In this document: one piece after another, positions 8,668 through 18,699 of the stretch
How positions within the stretch are numbered: position 1 is the stretch's first letter
How the letters are laid out: the number at the start of each line of letters is the position of its first letter
Assembly (NCBI RefSeq): GCF_003325355.1
Contig: NZ_CP030850.1
Coordinates: 6,399,001-6,463,000, forward strand
DNA from: Runella rosea
Lineage (GTDB): Bacteria > Bacteroidota > Bacteroidia > Cytophagales > Spirosomataceae
Reading direction: 5' to 3'
DNA length: 64,000 bases
Position numbers and translations under genes: made by a program
Notes under the pieces: generated by a model
Told to the model about the DNA's origin: nothing
Database searches by the model: none
What the model saw: the letters and a program-made list of their open reading frames with translations, nothing else

Positions 8668-11600
8668 ATGGAAAGTTTACCAAAAAAGCGCAAACTGTTG
8701 CTTATAGCTATGCGAATCACTTGTTTACAGTTGTTGATCAGCGTCGTGCTCAGTGGCTTGGCCGTCGCCAATGAAGGGCTGGCTCAGGAAGCCCTTACCC
8801 GAAACGTGAGTGTGCAGATTGAGAACAAACCGCTAAAAACAGCGTTGGGCATCTTGGAAAAATCGGCAAATGTGAAATTCACGTATCTGCCCCAATTGGT
8901 TTCCAAAAATGATAAAGTGTCTATCTCGGCCAATATGCAGCCGTTATCGGTCATTCTCGAAAAATTACTCAAACCCCTCAACTTAGCGTATGAGGCATCG
9001 GGCGAATACATTATTTTGACCAAAGCTGAAACGCAATTGCTCGAGAAAAGGGGTTTTACTCCCATCAAGGCCATTGACCAAAATGTAAAAGGTCGGGTCA
9101 ACGATGAAAAAGGGGAAGGTTTGCCGGGCGTAAGCGTACTCATTAAAGGCTCACAACGCGGTGCCACAACCGATGCCAACGGCGAGTTTTCGCTCACGGT
9201 CCCTGACGAAAAAGCAATCTTGATTTTTAGTTATGTAGGCTATTTACCACAGGAAATAGTGGTTGGAAACCAGAGTAACATCACGCTATCCCTCAAAGCC
9301 GACTTAAAAACCCTCAACGAAGTAGTTGTGGTAGGGTATGGCGTTCAAAAGAAGGCCAACTTAACGGGCGCGGTGGATATGATTACGAGTGAGGTGTTTG
9401 AAAATCGCCCTATGACCAACCTCAATCAAGGACTCCAGGGCGTTTTGCCAAACCTTAACATTAAAATGGGGGATGGAAAACCAAATCAAGCCCCTAGTTT
9501 CAACATAAGAGGTACCACATCCATTGGTCAAGGTGGAAGCGCGCTCGTACTGATTGACAACGTGGAAGGCGACCCAAGTTTGTTGAATCCCAATGATATA
9601 GCCAGTATTACACTCTTGAAAGATGCGGCTTCTGCGTCCATTTATGGCGCTAGGGGGGTGTTTGGGGTGGTGCTAATTACCACAAAAAACCCCACGGCGG
9701 GAAAAACCAACGTGACGTATTCAAGCAATTATTCAATCAAACAACCGATTGCAAGGCCCGATTTGGTCACTGATGGTTACACATGGGCTTCAATGTTTGC
9801 CGAATCATTTGTCAACTTCGGCGGTACTTTTCCCCAAAATGCCAACAAAACCCTTAAGTTTTCGCAGGCGTATTTAAACGAATTGAAAAGAAGGTCGGAA
9901 GTAGGAGGATTGCCAGAGGTGGAAATTGACCCCGCGACGGGTGAATACGTCTACTACGGCAGTACCGACTATTATGGACACTTATACAAGAAATACAACA
10001 GCTCGAATGAGCACAATCTGAGTATTTCAGGGAGCAGCGACAAGGCGAGCTACTTAATTACGGGCCGTTATTTTGGACAAGAAGGCTTGTTTCGCTACAA
10101 CTCAGACGATTACAGGGTGTTTAACTTTACGGGAAAAGGCTCAATCCAACTTTTTCCTTGGTTGAAAATCAATAATATGTCGCAATACTCCGACATGAAA
10201 TACCACAATCCGCTCAACGTGGGTGAGGGCGGCGGTATATGGAGAAACATTGCGGATGAAGGCCACCCGCTAGCTCCCATGTTAAACCCCGACGGAACCC
10301 TTACCTTTTCGTCGGCTTACAGTATTGGGGACTTCTATTACGGCAAAAACGGTATTGACAACAACAAAAAAGTGTTCAGAAATACGACAGGTTTTGCGGC
10401 CCAGTTTTTCAATGATAAATTCAGGGTGAAAGGTGATTTTACGATTCAAAACACCGATAACAACGACCGAACCAAAGCCGTACCTGTGCCTTACAGCATC
10501 AAACCCGGTACGATAGCTTACGTAGGAACCACCACGAATTATATCAATGATGTGTACCGCGAAACGGCCTACATGACGACGAACTTTTATACCGAGTACG
10601 AGGATACGTTTAAGGAAAACCATTATTTGAAAGTGTTGGCGGGATACAATTATGAACAGTCTAATTTCAAACGCCTCTCGGCGCAGCGAAACGGATTGAT
10701 TTTTGAAGATGCCAACGACATCAATTTGGCCCTCGGACAAGCCATCAATACCACGGGAGGCTGGGAGCGCTGGAAAATTCAAGGAGGTTTTGCCCGACTC
10801 AATTATTCTTACAAAGACCGGTATTTGTTGGAGTTAAATGGTCGCTATGATGGTTCATCAAAGTTCCCGAATAATCAGCGTTTTGCATTCTTTCCTTCCT
10901 ATTCGTTGGGTTGGAGAGTTTCAAAAGAACCGTTTTGGAAAGTGCCCGCGCACATTATCTCTGACTTGAAATTCAGGGCTTCGTATGGTTCTTTAGGAAA
11001 TGGTAACATTGGCTCTTATGCATACCTAGAGCAATTCTCGATTTCACAATCTTCGATGGTGTTAAATGGCCAAAGACCCCAGCAAACCCGAAACCCAACG
11101 GTGTTACCAGAAGGGTTAACGTGGGAAACCGCCACCACCAAAAACGTCGGAATAGATTTGTCGATGCTCTCCAATCGACTCACGTTTGTGGCCGATGCCT
11201 ACATCCGGACCACCACCGATATGTTTACGGTGGGTCTGACGCTGCCGGCTGTGTTTGGGGCGGCTGCGCCACGAGGCAACTACGCTGATTTGGAAACCAA
11301 AGGTTGGGAGGCAATGCTTTCGTACCGGGATAAATTTTCGGTCGCTTCAAAACCCTTTAACTTTGATGTTCGTCTGACCCTTGCTGATTATAAAGCGGTG
11401 ATTACCAAATACAATAACCCACAGAAACTCTTGAGTGATTATTACGAAGGGCAGGTATTGGGAGAAATTTGGGGGTATCAGACCGAAGGTTTCTTTCAAT
11501 CGGCCGACGACATAAAAAACAGCGCCAGCCAGAATTTATTCAGAACTGCTTCAAATGGGCTTTGGTTTCCCGGAGATATTAAATTCAGAGATACTAACGG

Positions 11601-12219
11601 TGACGGGGCCATTACCCCGGGTACGGATAGAATTGAAAACCCTGGCGACCGTTCAATCATTGGAAACTCCACTCCGCGATATACGTACGGGATGATGTTG
11701 GGTGCCGATTGGAATAACTTCTTCATCTCGGCCTTTTTTCAGGGTGTGGGAAAACAAAACTGGTACCCAAGCCGGGAAGCAAACCTATTTTGGGGACAGT
11801 ACAACCGTCCTTATGGCGACATTCCCAAAAGCCAACTTGGCAATATCTGGACGGAACAAAATCCCGATGCTTATTTCCCAAGATATGTTTCTCGTATTGC
11901 TAGCAATGCCAACGGAACCCTCAGCGCCGCCCAGACCAGATACCTCCAAAATGTAGCTTATCTAAGATTGAAAAATATCCAATTGGGCTACAATCTGCCG
12001 CGTACCATTGCCGGGAAAATCGGCGCATCGGCCGCCCGGGTGTTTCTTTCGGCCGAGAATATCTGGTCATTGTCGCCGTTGTACAAAATCACCCGCGATT
12101 TTGACGTAGAAAGCGCCGTGGCTTCCGATCAGGTATTTAACCCAGGCGGAAACTCTGGTGATGCTTATAATTATCCGATGATGAAAAGTGTCACCGTTGG
12201 CTTGTCTATCACGTTTTAA
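8668..12219 (+). CDS. SusC/RagA-family TonB-dependent outer-membrane transporter with STN signalling domain
   Basis: An 1183-residue receptor. After a signal peptide (cleaved near residue 40) come an STN domain (about 45-118), which signals to the FecR protein, a carboxypeptidase-like beta domain (about 138-212, VKGRVNDEKGEGLPGVSVLIKG), the SusC signature LNEVVVVGYGVQKK (216-229), a TonB plug domain (about 232-345) and a long 22-strand barrel ending in an aromatic strand (VTVGLSITF). With the SusD lipoprotein 19 bases downstream it forms the lid-and-barrel machine that imports oligosaccharides. No glycoside hydrolase lies in the locus, so the ligand may be a small glycoside; this is uncertain. 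Confidence 0.97.
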   Translation: MESLPKKRKLLLIAMRITCLQLLISVVLSGLAVANEGLAQEALTRNVSVQIENKPLKTALGILEKSANVKFTYLPQLVSKNDKVSISANMQPLSVILEKLLKPLNLAYEASGEYIILTKAETQLLEKRGFTPIKAIDQNVKGRVNDEKGEGLPGVSVLIKGSQRGATTDANGEFSLTVPDEKAILIFSYVGYLPQEIVVGNQSNITLSLKADLKTLNEVVVVGYGVQKKANLTGAVDMITSEVFENRPMTNLNQGLQGVLPNLNIKMGDGKPNQAPSFNIRGTTSIGQGGSALVLIDNVEGDPSLLNPNDIASITLLKDAASASIYGARGVFGVVLITTKNPTAGKTNVTYSSNYSIKQPIARPDLVTDGYTWASMFAESFVNFGGTFPQNANKTLKFSQAYLNELKRRSEVGGLPEVEIDPATGEYVYYGSTDYYGHLYKKYNSSNEHNLSISGSSDKASYLITGRYFGQEGLFRYNSDDYRVFNFTGKGSIQLFPWLKINNMSQYSDMKYHNPLNVGEGGGIWRNIADEGHPLAPMLNPDGTLTFSSAYSIGDFYYGKNGIDNNKKVFRNTTGFAAQFFNDKFRVKGDFTIQNTDNNDRTKAVPVPYSIKPGTIAYVGTTTNYINDVYRETAYMTTNFYTEYEDTFKENHYLKVLAGYNYEQSNFKRLSAQRNGLIFEDANDINLALGQAINTTGGWERWKIQGGFARLNYSYKDRYLLELNGRYDGSSKFPNNQRFAFFPSYSLGWRVSKEPFWKVPAHIISDLKFRASYGSLGNGNIGSYAYLEQFSISQSSMVLNGQRPQQTRNPTVLPEGLTWETATTKNVGIDLSMLSNRLTFVADAYIRTTTDMFTVGLTLPAVFGAAAPRGNYADLETKGWEAMLSYRDKFSVASKPFNFDVRLTLADYKAVITKYNNPQKLLSDYYEGQVLGEIWGYQTEGFFQSADDIKNSASQNLFRTASNGLWFPGDIKFRDTNGDGAITPGTDRIENPGDRSIIGNSTPRYTYGMMLGADWNNFFISAFFQGVGKQNWYPSREANLFWGQYNRPYGDIPKSQLGNIWTEQNPDAYFPRYVSRIASNANGTLSAAQTRYLQNVAYLRLKNIQLGYNLPRTIAGKIGASAARVFLSAENIWSLSPLYKITRDFDVESAVASDQVFNPGGNSGDAYNYPMMKSVTVGLSITF

Positions 12220-12238
12220 TCACTAAAAAAGCACGATC

Positions 12239-14005
12239 ATGAAGCTCAAATATATTTTTGTTTTACTGACATCTGCCCTTTTTATGGGCTGTAATTTGGA
12301 GGAACTTCCCGAAGCTACCACCTCAAAAGGCCCTATTTTTGGCAGCGAGAGCGGTTTGGTGCTTTATTCCAATTCGTTTTATACGATGTTTAACGGTAAA
12401 AATCTTCACCGGGCCGATGCCATGTCAGACTATTTGGCCCGTAGAGATTCGCCGCCGTTTATCACCGAAGGCAATTTCAGCGCCCAAATAAGCTCGGGCT
12501 GGACGTGGAATGATTTAAGAAATATCAATTATTTCATCCAGAACTGCAACGACCCCAGAGTGCCCGTCGCGGTCCGCAACAATTACCTTGGGATTGCCAA
12601 GTTTTTTAGAGCTTGGTTTTATTTCGATAAAGTAAAACGTTTTGGCGATGTTCCGTGGATTGGCAAACCCCTTGACGTGACCGATACCGAATTATTGTTT
12701 AAGGGCCGGGACCCCCGCACCATGGTGATGGATTCGGTGTTGGCTGATTTGGATTTTGCCTGTCAAAATATTATTACGGGAAGTGAGCCTTCTCGTAGTT
12801 TGGTGACCAAATACGTGGCCTATGCTTTCAAAGCAAGAGTTGCCCTCCACGAAGGGACATTCCGCAAATACCACACCAATCTGGGGTTGCAGGCTACGGC
12901 GAGTGGGTTGCTAAACCAGGCGGCAGTAGCGGCTAAGAAGGTAATGGATGAGTCGGGTTATAAATTGTACGACGGGGCAGGTATTGACAAATCGTACCGA
13001 CAGGTGTTTATCAATGGCGCGCCGATTGCGACCGAAGTAATGCTCTCGGCGGTGTGTGATTTGGCATTAAACAACTTAAACGATGCCAACTGGTACTGGA
13101 CAAGCGGTACGTATGGCGACAAAGCTAGTTTTATCCGAAGCTTTATCAATACTTACCTGAACATCGACGGGACGCCCTTTACCAACAATCCAGCCTACAA
13201 AACCATGTTGTTTAAAGACGAGGTAAAAGGGCGCGATAAACGGCTGACCCAAACCATCCGGGCAGGAGACTACAAGCGCGTAAACGCGGGGGTTTTGGTA
13301 CCTTCTCCGCCGCTTTTCTCGTATACGTTTACGGGCTATATGCCCATCAAATGGGCATTGGATGATATGTATTACGACACCCGTGACCTCAATATCAACT
13401 CAGTAAGCATTTTCCGCTATGCCGAAGTGTTGTTGGTGTATGCCGAAGCCAAAGCGGAGCTCGGAACACTTACGGATGCCGATTGGGCCTTGACCATCGG
13501 GGCGTTGCGTAAAAGAGCGGGGATTACGGGCGGGCTTACCACCAAACCAACCGTGGTTGATAAGTATCTGCAAACCACGTATTTTCCAGCCATTACTGAC
13601 CCCGTTTTGTTGGAAGTTAGGCGCGAAAGAGGCATTGAATTGTGCTTAGAAGGATTCCGTTTTGACGACATCGTACGCTGGAAAAGGGGCGAATTGATGC
13701 AAATGGAATGGAACGGAATGTACGTTCCTGAACTGAATAAACCTATGGATTTGAACGAAGATGGTATTTTGGATGTGGCTTTCTATAAAACGCTACCAAC
13801 CAAAGTTCCGGGTGTAACCTACGTAGAAGTTTCGCCGTCCATTGCGGGTAAGCCCAATTCTCAGCTTATTTCGGGAGATACTTCGGGCGAACTTACTTGG
13901 CTGAATAATATTCCCAGAAAATGGGCGGAGAGAAACTATTACTACCCCATTCCAACGGGAGATCTTATTACGAATCCAAAACTCACCCAAAACCCAGGTT
14001 GGTAA
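12239..14005 (+). CDS. SusD/RagB-family nutrient-binding outer-membrane lipoprotein
   Basis: A 588-residue surface lipoprotein; the lipobox LFMGC places the lipidated Cys at residue 18. The N-terminal half carries the SusD TPR-like helices (AKFFRAWFYFDKVKRFGDVPW is the family hallmark near residue 120), and the C-terminal RagB part contains the RRERGIELCLEGFRFDDIVRW segment near residue 465. SusD proteins cap the SusC barrel and bind the carbohydrate. The gene is co-transcribed with SusC and is followed by a clear terminator, so the operon ends here. Confidence 0.97.
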   Translation: MKLKYIFVLLTSALFMGCNLEELPEATTSKGPIFGSESGLVLYSNSFYTMFNGKNLHRADAMSDYLARRDSPPFITEGNFSAQISSGWTWNDLRNINYFIQNCNDPRVPVAVRNNYLGIAKFFRAWFYFDKVKRFGDVPWIGKPLDVTDTELLFKGRDPRTMVMDSVLADLDFACQNIITGSEPSRSLVTKYVAYAFKARVALHEGTFRKYHTNLGLQATASGLLNQAAVAAKKVMDESGYKLYDGAGIDKSYRQVFINGAPIATEVMLSAVCDLALNNLNDANWYWTSGTYGDKASFIRSFINTYLNIDGTPFTNNPAYKTMLFKDEVKGRDKRLTQTIRAGDYKRVNAGVLVPSPPLFSYTFTGYMPIKWALDDMYYDTRDLNINSVSIFRYAEVLLVYAEAKAELGTLTDADWALTIGALRKRAGITGGLTTKPTVVDKYLQTTYFPAITDPVLLEVRRERGIELCLEGFRFDDIVRWKRGELMQMEWNGMYVPELNKPMDLNEDGILDVAFYKTLPTKVPGVTYVEVSPSIAGKPNSQLISGDTSGELTWLNNIPRKWAERNYYYPIPTGDLITNPKLTQNPGW

Positions 14006-14055
14006 ATTGGTCCGAAGATGAAGGAAAGAAGTTAACTATTTATTTATCTATCAGT

Positions 14056-14086
14056 GCAGTAGCTCGGGTCATGACCGAGCTACTGC
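14056..14086 (+). terminator. Terminator of the SusC/SusD operon
   Basis: A 12-bp perfect stem, GCAGTAGCTCGG (14056-14067) with CCGAGCTACTGC (14075-14086), has a 7-base loop and is followed by TGTTTT, 50 bases after the SusD stop codon. Confidence 0.8.
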
Positions 14087-14226
14087 TGTTTTAAGGGGAG
14101 AATAACGATTCTAAAAACAGTAATAAAATTCTTTTTTTTACTTTATCTATTTATCAAAAAGCTTGCAGCGATTTGCTTAATTGCGGGCATAAATACCAAA
14201 TTTTAGTCTTTTACTTATTCAAATCA

Positions 14227-15279
14227 ATGAAAACCATCAAAGGACCTGCCATATTTTTGGCGCAATTCATGGGCGATGAAGCCCCGTTTAATTCGTTGGA
14301 TACCATCGCCGCTTACATGGCTGATTTGGGGTATAAAGGCATTCAGATTCCAACGTGGGATCCGCGTTGCATTGACCTTAAAACCGCCGCCGAGTCAAAA
14401 ACGTATTGCGACGAATACAAAGGGAAATTGGCCGATATCGGCGTTGAAATCACCGAACTTTCTTCGCACCTGCAAGGGCAATTGGTGGCCGTTCACCCCG
14501 CATACGACCCCATGTTTGACGGTTTTGCGTCGCCCGAAGTACGTAATAATCCTGCGGCCCGGACCGAATGGGCGGTGCAGCAGTTGATGTGGGCCGCAAA
14601 AGCCTCTCAAAACTTAGGGTTAACCTCACACGTTACCTTCTCCGGTGCGTTATTATGGCCGTTTTTGTATCCGTGGCCACAGCGCCCTGCTGGATTGGTA
14701 GAAACGGGCTTTAAAGAACTCGGAAAGCGTTGGACGCCGATTTTGAATGCCTTCGATGAAGCGGGCGTAAACGTTGGATATGAGCTTCACCCTGGCGAAG
14801 ACCTTCACGATGGAATTACGTTTGAAATGTTTCTGGAAGCCGTGGGCAATCACCCACGGGCAGGTATCAACTACGACCCAAGCCACTTTGTGTTGCAACA
14901 ATTGGATTACCTCCAATTCATTGATTTCTACCACGAGCGTATTTTTGCTTACCACGTGAAAGATGCAGAATTCAACCCAACGGGCAAACAGGGCGTGTAC
15001 AGTGGATTCCAAGGTTGGGCCGACCGGGCGGGGCGTTTCCGCTCTTTGGGCGACGGACAGGTGGATTTTAGCGGTATTTTCTCAAAACTTTCGCAGTACA
15101 ACTACGATGGTTGGGCCGTGTTGGAATGGGAGTGCTGCATCAAGTCGCCCGTACAGGGAGCCGCCGAAGGGGCGCCGTTCATTGCCGATCATATCATTCA
15201 GGTAACTGAAAAAGCCTTTGACGACTTTGCGGGTACTGGCACCGACGAAGCCTTCAACCGTAAAGTGCTTGGTTTGTAA
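14227..15279 (+). CDS. Xylose-isomerase-like TIM-barrel sugar isomerase/epimerase
   Basis: A 350-residue cytoplasmic protein; the ATG at 14227 is chosen over an upstream in-frame TTG because it starts the conserved first strand (KTIKGPAIFLAQFMG). Likely metal ligands lie at the strand ends of the barrel: the Glu in NVGYELHPGED, the Asp in INYDPSHFVL, the His in AYHVKDAEF and the Glu in WAVLEWEC. The family includes sugar-phosphate isomerases, tagatose epimerases and, in newer work, 3-keto-glycoside lyases or hydratases. The Gfo/Idh/MocA enzyme at 5348 would supply a keto-sugar, so a role downstream of it is plausible. A paired terminator follows. Confidence 0.9.
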   Translation: MKTIKGPAIFLAQFMGDEAPFNSLDTIAAYMADLGYKGIQIPTWDPRCIDLKTAAESKTYCDEYKGKLADIGVEITELSSHLQGQLVAVHPAYDPMFDGFASPEVRNNPAARTEWAVQQLMWAAKASQNLGLTSHVTFSGALLWPFLYPWPQRPAGLVETGFKELGKRWTPILNAFDEAGVNVGYELHPGEDLHDGITFEMFLEAVGNHPRAGINYDPSHFVLQQLDYLQFIDFYHERIFAYHVKDAEFNPTGKQGVYSGFQGWADRAGRFRSLGDGQVDFSGIFSKLSQYNYDGWAVLEWECCIKSPVQGAAEGAPFIADHIIQVTEKAFDDFAGTGTDEAFNRKVLGL

Positions 15280-15292
15280 ATTGCCAAATAAA

Positions 15293-15325
15293 AACCTTCC
15301 GAAAGTTTAAAACTTTCGGAAGGTT
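15293..15325. terminator. Terminator after the sugar isomerase gene
   Basis: AACCTTCCGAAAGTTT (15293-15308) and AAACTTTCGGAAGGTT (15310-15325) form a near-perfect palindrome, effectively a 13-bp stem with a small AT loop, 14 bases after the stop codon. Confidence 0.75.
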
Positions 15326-15364
15326 CCCCCCCAAAACTTATGTCAGGGTTTGATAACCTAACAC

Positions 15365-15410
15365 ACAAAAAAAGCGTCAGATGGTTTCAACCGTCCGACG
15401 CTTTTTTTGT
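15365..15410. terminator. Bidirectional terminator between convergent genes
   Basis: ACAAAAAAAGCGTC (15365-15378) pairs with GACGCTTTTTTTGT (15397-15410) around an 18-base centre that can pair further (GGTTTCAACC). The A7/T7 flanks make it work both ways, for the isomerase and for the cytochrome gene on the minus strand. Confidence 0.85.
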
Positions 15411-15424
15411 GACTGTATCAAAGA

Positions 15425-15946
15425 TTAGTTTCTTGGAGGGGCACCTGGACCACCTGCGCGGGCTGTGTTTGGCCGGCCAGGGTGTGACTCACCACGGTGG
15501 CAAGTGCTACATCCGATACGTGGCTTGCGCTCTTTAGTGGCGTAAGCAGGGATGGTAGCCAGCAAATCATCGTTGATTTTACCAACCATCGCTACCATGT
15601 CGCGGGCAATGGCGTGGTCATGTTTTTCTTCTGACGCCCAATCATTTACGTTGTGGCAGTGGCTGCAGCTTACGCCAAGCGTTTTGCTCCAGCGGTTTTC
15701 CATAATACCCAATATCGCCTCTGCTGGTTGCCCCTTGAAAAGTTTGATGTTTTTGAAAACTTGTTCAGCGGGTAATTTTTCTTTGCCTGCAATGGCTTCT
15801 TTAACCATTTTGGTGTATTTGGCGCGGTCGGCGGCAAGGCTATCCTCGCGAGGGTCGGCCGACTTGGTCGAAACGGGCGAAGGAGTAAGTGCAACCAACG
15901 ACACAATTGCCGTAAGTGCAAAAAGAGCAGTAATCCATTTTTTCAT
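15425..15946 (-). CDS. Exported di-heme c-type cytochrome, photosynthetic-reaction-centre cytochrome subunit family
   Basis: A 173-residue periplasmic protein with a signal peptide (about residues 1-25) and two heme-c motifs, CSHCH at 94-98 and CSTCH at 146-150. The surrounding pattern (ILGIMENRWSKTLGVSCSHCH, then a helix with DMV..V, then CSTCHRG) matches the half-size relatives of the reaction-centre cytochrome subunit found in many non-photosynthetic Bacteroidota and Acidobacteria. The Met in MVAMVGKIN could be an axial ligand. It should carry electrons in the periplasm; its partner is unknown. The Gly/Pro-rich tail (GRPNTARAGGPGAPPRN) is probably disordered. It is a single-gene unit. Confidence 0.9.
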   Translation of the reverse strand: MKKWITALFALTAIVSLVALTPSPVSTKSADPREDSLAADRAKYTKMVKEAIAGKEKLPAEQVFKNIKLFKGQPAEAILGIMENRWSKTLGVSCSHCHNVNDWASEEKHDHAIARDMVAMVGKINDDLLATIPAYATKERKPRIGCSTCHRGESHPGRPNTARAGGPGAPPRN

Positions 15947-16073
15947 GCTAAAAAGGGAGGTTAAAAAGTTACAAAAGCAAACTTATGAAAAAAGTAAAAA
16001 GGTGCAAGTTATTAGCCAATAAATAGCAATAAAATGCACCTTTTAGCGATACTTTTACAAACGGCAACGTTTG

Positions 16074-18650
16074 TTATAACTCCACTCGTCCCATGACGGG
16101 GTCGCTGAAAGAGGTTTTGCCCGTTTCTACCCTACCCGCAAAGCGTTGCTCAAAACTATCAAACCCTTCTACCTTTACGCTGAAATCGTACCATCCAAAA
16201 CTGGTTTTGAGGTCCAGAATTACCGACAGCATACTTCCTTTGTTGGCTACTACGTCGAGTGTTTTGGTTTGAGTTGGGGTTTTGTAGGCATTATCAATAA
16301 TCTTCACTTTGAGTTTTTGCTCCGAAGCTAAGTTGCGTAGTTTCAACTCTACATTACCAGTAAGTTGTTTGCCCTGCGGAGAAGAACGTTGGTATTCGCA
16401 TTGCGCCGAGATTTGCGGGTCGTTGGCATTTCCGTTGTATTCGCGGAAAAAACCATTGGGACCGTACACGCGAAGTTGATAGGTATCGTTCTCGAAATTT
16501 TGCAGCGGCCAAGTATCCGTCAGGGTGTCGCCTGCGGTCACGGCATACGACCATGCTTTCAGGTCTTCAAAGGCGCCGCCGGCTTGGGTGCGATACTTAT
16601 GCGGTGCATATACCTGAAAAGGTGCACCAACCGCCTTATTGCCAAATACATCATTTTTGGCGCTGAGATGAATCTGAAACGATTTTTTGTCGGCACTCAA
16701 TTTGCCTTCGGAATATAGTTCGTAGGGCAAGGCAGAGGCGGGTCGAATCCCTTTTTCTTGCTGAGGCAGCAGCGGCGAGGCGACGGGATTCTGGTTTATT
16801 TGCTCAATTTCAGCCGCGCTGAGTTGTTTAAAGTTAGACGGCGCTTTTTTGAATTTGGCTTTGTGAACACTTTGGATAAAAGCGTCTTTGACCACGGACG
16901 TCGGCAGTTTGATTTCTTCGCCGTTGTAAGGTCGGAAAGCCGATGTTAAATCACCGCAGACCGTACGACGCCAAGCGCTGATGTTGGTTTCTTCGATTTT
17001 TTTCTTGGTTTTATGGCTCAAAAAATGTTCCATAAACTGCAACACCGACGTATGATCAAATACCTGAGAGTTTACGTAACCACCTCGACTCCAAGGTGAT
17101 GCAATCAGCATCGGAACCCGATACCCCAGTCCAATAGAACCCGCCCGCCCTTTGTTTTGCGGACTTGCTTCTTTGCGTTTGTTTTCCTGTTCCATGCTCA
17201 CGTGTTCCACACTCGGGTCAATGCCTTTGGAAACCTTACCGTCAGAGAGGTCGGGCTTGGGAGCAACAAACGGCGGCACGTGGTCAAAATACCCGTCGTT
17301 TTCGTCGTAAGTCACGATGAAAATCGTCTTCTTCCAAACGTCGGGGTTTTTGGTTAAAATATCCATCACCTCCGAAATATACCAAGCACCGTACCAAGGT
17401 GCGCCGGGGTGGTCGGAGAAGTTTTCAGGGGCGACTACCCACGATACCGTTGGTAATTTGCCCGTTTTTACATCTTCTCTAAACTGGTGCAACGTATCAC
17501 CTTTGGGAATCGATACCTGACGTTCCGTATCGCCATCTTTGTACGTATGCGTGGTCAGTTCGTGGTAATGCGGATCGTTAATGTTGGTTGTAAATGCTTT
17601 TTGGTGCAGGTTTTTTTCGCGTTGCGAAAGTTTCTCAAAATTCTCGCGACTCCATTTTTCGCGGTCTTGCTTGGCAAGTACGAGCATGTCCTGCTTCCGT
17701 TTCAGGGCTTTTTGGGCCACTTCGGTTTCTTTACCAGTTTGTGGAAGTGTTTTGAGTTTTTGTTCCAACGCGGCGATATCGTCGGGTAGCGTTTTGAGTT
17801 GAGTGGCCAAAAATTTCTGATAACCACTCGAAAACCGAACGTGGTATTGGGTAAACCATTCGATGGGATTGTCGGTAAAATTGGCAAGCCAAGCCTCTTC
17901 ATCACCCGTAAAGCCCATCGGTAAGCTTAATTCATTTTGATAAATTCGCCACGAAATATTATTGTCTTCCAAGCGCTCAGGGAATGTAGTCCAGCTTGCT
18001 TCATCCTCATAATCAACGTCAGAATTTCGAACGTTGGCCTTTGAGTTGATGTCAGGTTTTTCGCGGACGGTTCCCGACCAGAGGTACAGGCGGTTAGGTG
18101 TTGTGCCCGTGAGGGAGGAGCAAAAATGTTGGTCGCAAACGGTAAAGGCATCGGCCAATGCGTAATAGAACGGAATGTCTTCGCGGTTATAGTAACCCAT
18201 GGTGAGGGGCATATTGGCGTATTCCTTGTTTCCAGAGCGTTTTACATCGAGCCAGCGGTCGTATTTTCCGTCGTTACGGGCGTCCACTTGGTTTTCCCAC
18301 GAGTGCGGAAGGGCGCTCATCCACGTGGCTTTGGTATCTTTGATGTCGAGCCGGAAAGGGGCGTATGTTTCACCCGCGGCATTTTTTTGGAGCCAGACAA
18401 GGTTTTTATTGGGTAGAGTAATGGCGCGGGGGTCGTTGTAGCCTCTCACGCCCCGGAGTGTGCCAAAGCAATGGTCAAATGAGCGGTTTTCCTGCATCAA
18501 CACCACGATGTGTTCGGCATCTAAATAGGTGCTCCCTTGAATTGGGTTGATTTCCAGTGCTTTTTGGATTGATTCGGGCAACAGGGTCCACATACTGGCT
18601 CCACCAGAAAGGAGCGCCGCTTTTTTTAGAAAATCTCTACGGGTATCCAT
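16074..18650 (-). CDS. Phosphocholine-specific phospholipase C, Tat-exported
   Basis: An 858-residue secreted phosphoesterase. The N-terminus has a twin-arginine signal (TRRDFLKK, residues 3-10), implying export in the folded state with bound metal. The phosphoesterase domain begins with the metal-binding motif QENRSFDHCFG (53-63) and continues to about residue 560 with TYDENDGYFDHVPPF and the HTSVLQFMEHF metal motif. Two C-terminal DUF756-type beta domains follow (about 655-740 and 760-845). Length and order match PlcN/PlcH-type enzymes, which hydrolyse phosphatidylcholine or sphingomyelin; here it may serve phosphate or lipid scavenging. A long insertion around residues 280-360 (Lys/Gln-rich helix) looks lineage specific. 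It is monocistronic. Confidence 0.95.
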   Translation of the reverse strand: MDTRRDFLKKAALLSGGASMWTLLPESIQKALEINPIQGSTYLDAEHIVVLMQENRSFDHCFGTLRGVRGYNDPRAITLPNKNLVWLQKNAAGETYAPFRLDIKDTKATWMSALPHSWENQVDARNDGKYDRWLDVKRSGNKEYANMPLTMGYYNREDIPFYYALADAFTVCDQHFCSSLTGTTPNRLYLWSGTVREKPDINSKANVRNSDVDYEDEASWTTFPERLEDNNISWRIYQNELSLPMGFTGDEEAWLANFTDNPIEWFTQYHVRFSSGYQKFLATQLKTLPDDIAALEQKLKTLPQTGKETEVAQKALKRKQDMLVLAKQDREKWSRENFEKLSQREKNLHQKAFTTNINDPHYHELTTHTYKDGDTERQVSIPKGDTLHQFREDVKTGKLPTVSWVVAPENFSDHPGAPWYGAWYISEVMDILTKNPDVWKKTIFIVTYDENDGYFDHVPPFVAPKPDLSDGKVSKGIDPSVEHVSMEQENKRKEASPQNKGRAGSIGLGYRVPMLIASPWSRGGYVNSQVFDHTSVLQFMEHFLSHKTKKKIEETNISAWRRTVCGDLTSAFRPYNGEEIKLPTSVVKDAFIQSVHKAKFKKAPSNFKQLSAAEIEQINQNPVASPLLPQQEKGIRPASALPYELYSEGKLSADKKSFQIHLSAKNDVFGNKAVGAPFQVYAPHKYRTQAGGAFEDLKAWSYAVTAGDTLTDTWPLQNFENDTYQLRVYGPNGFFREYNGNANDPQISAQCEYQRSSPQGKQLTGNVELKLRNLASEQKLKVKIIDNAYKTPTQTKTLDVVANKGSMLSVILDLKTSFGWYDFSVKVEGFDSFEQRFAGRVETGKTSFSDPVMGRVEL

Positions 18651-18699
18651 GATTGTTGAGAAAAAGGCAAATTGAGAAAGGTTTCGTAAATGTACTGTA

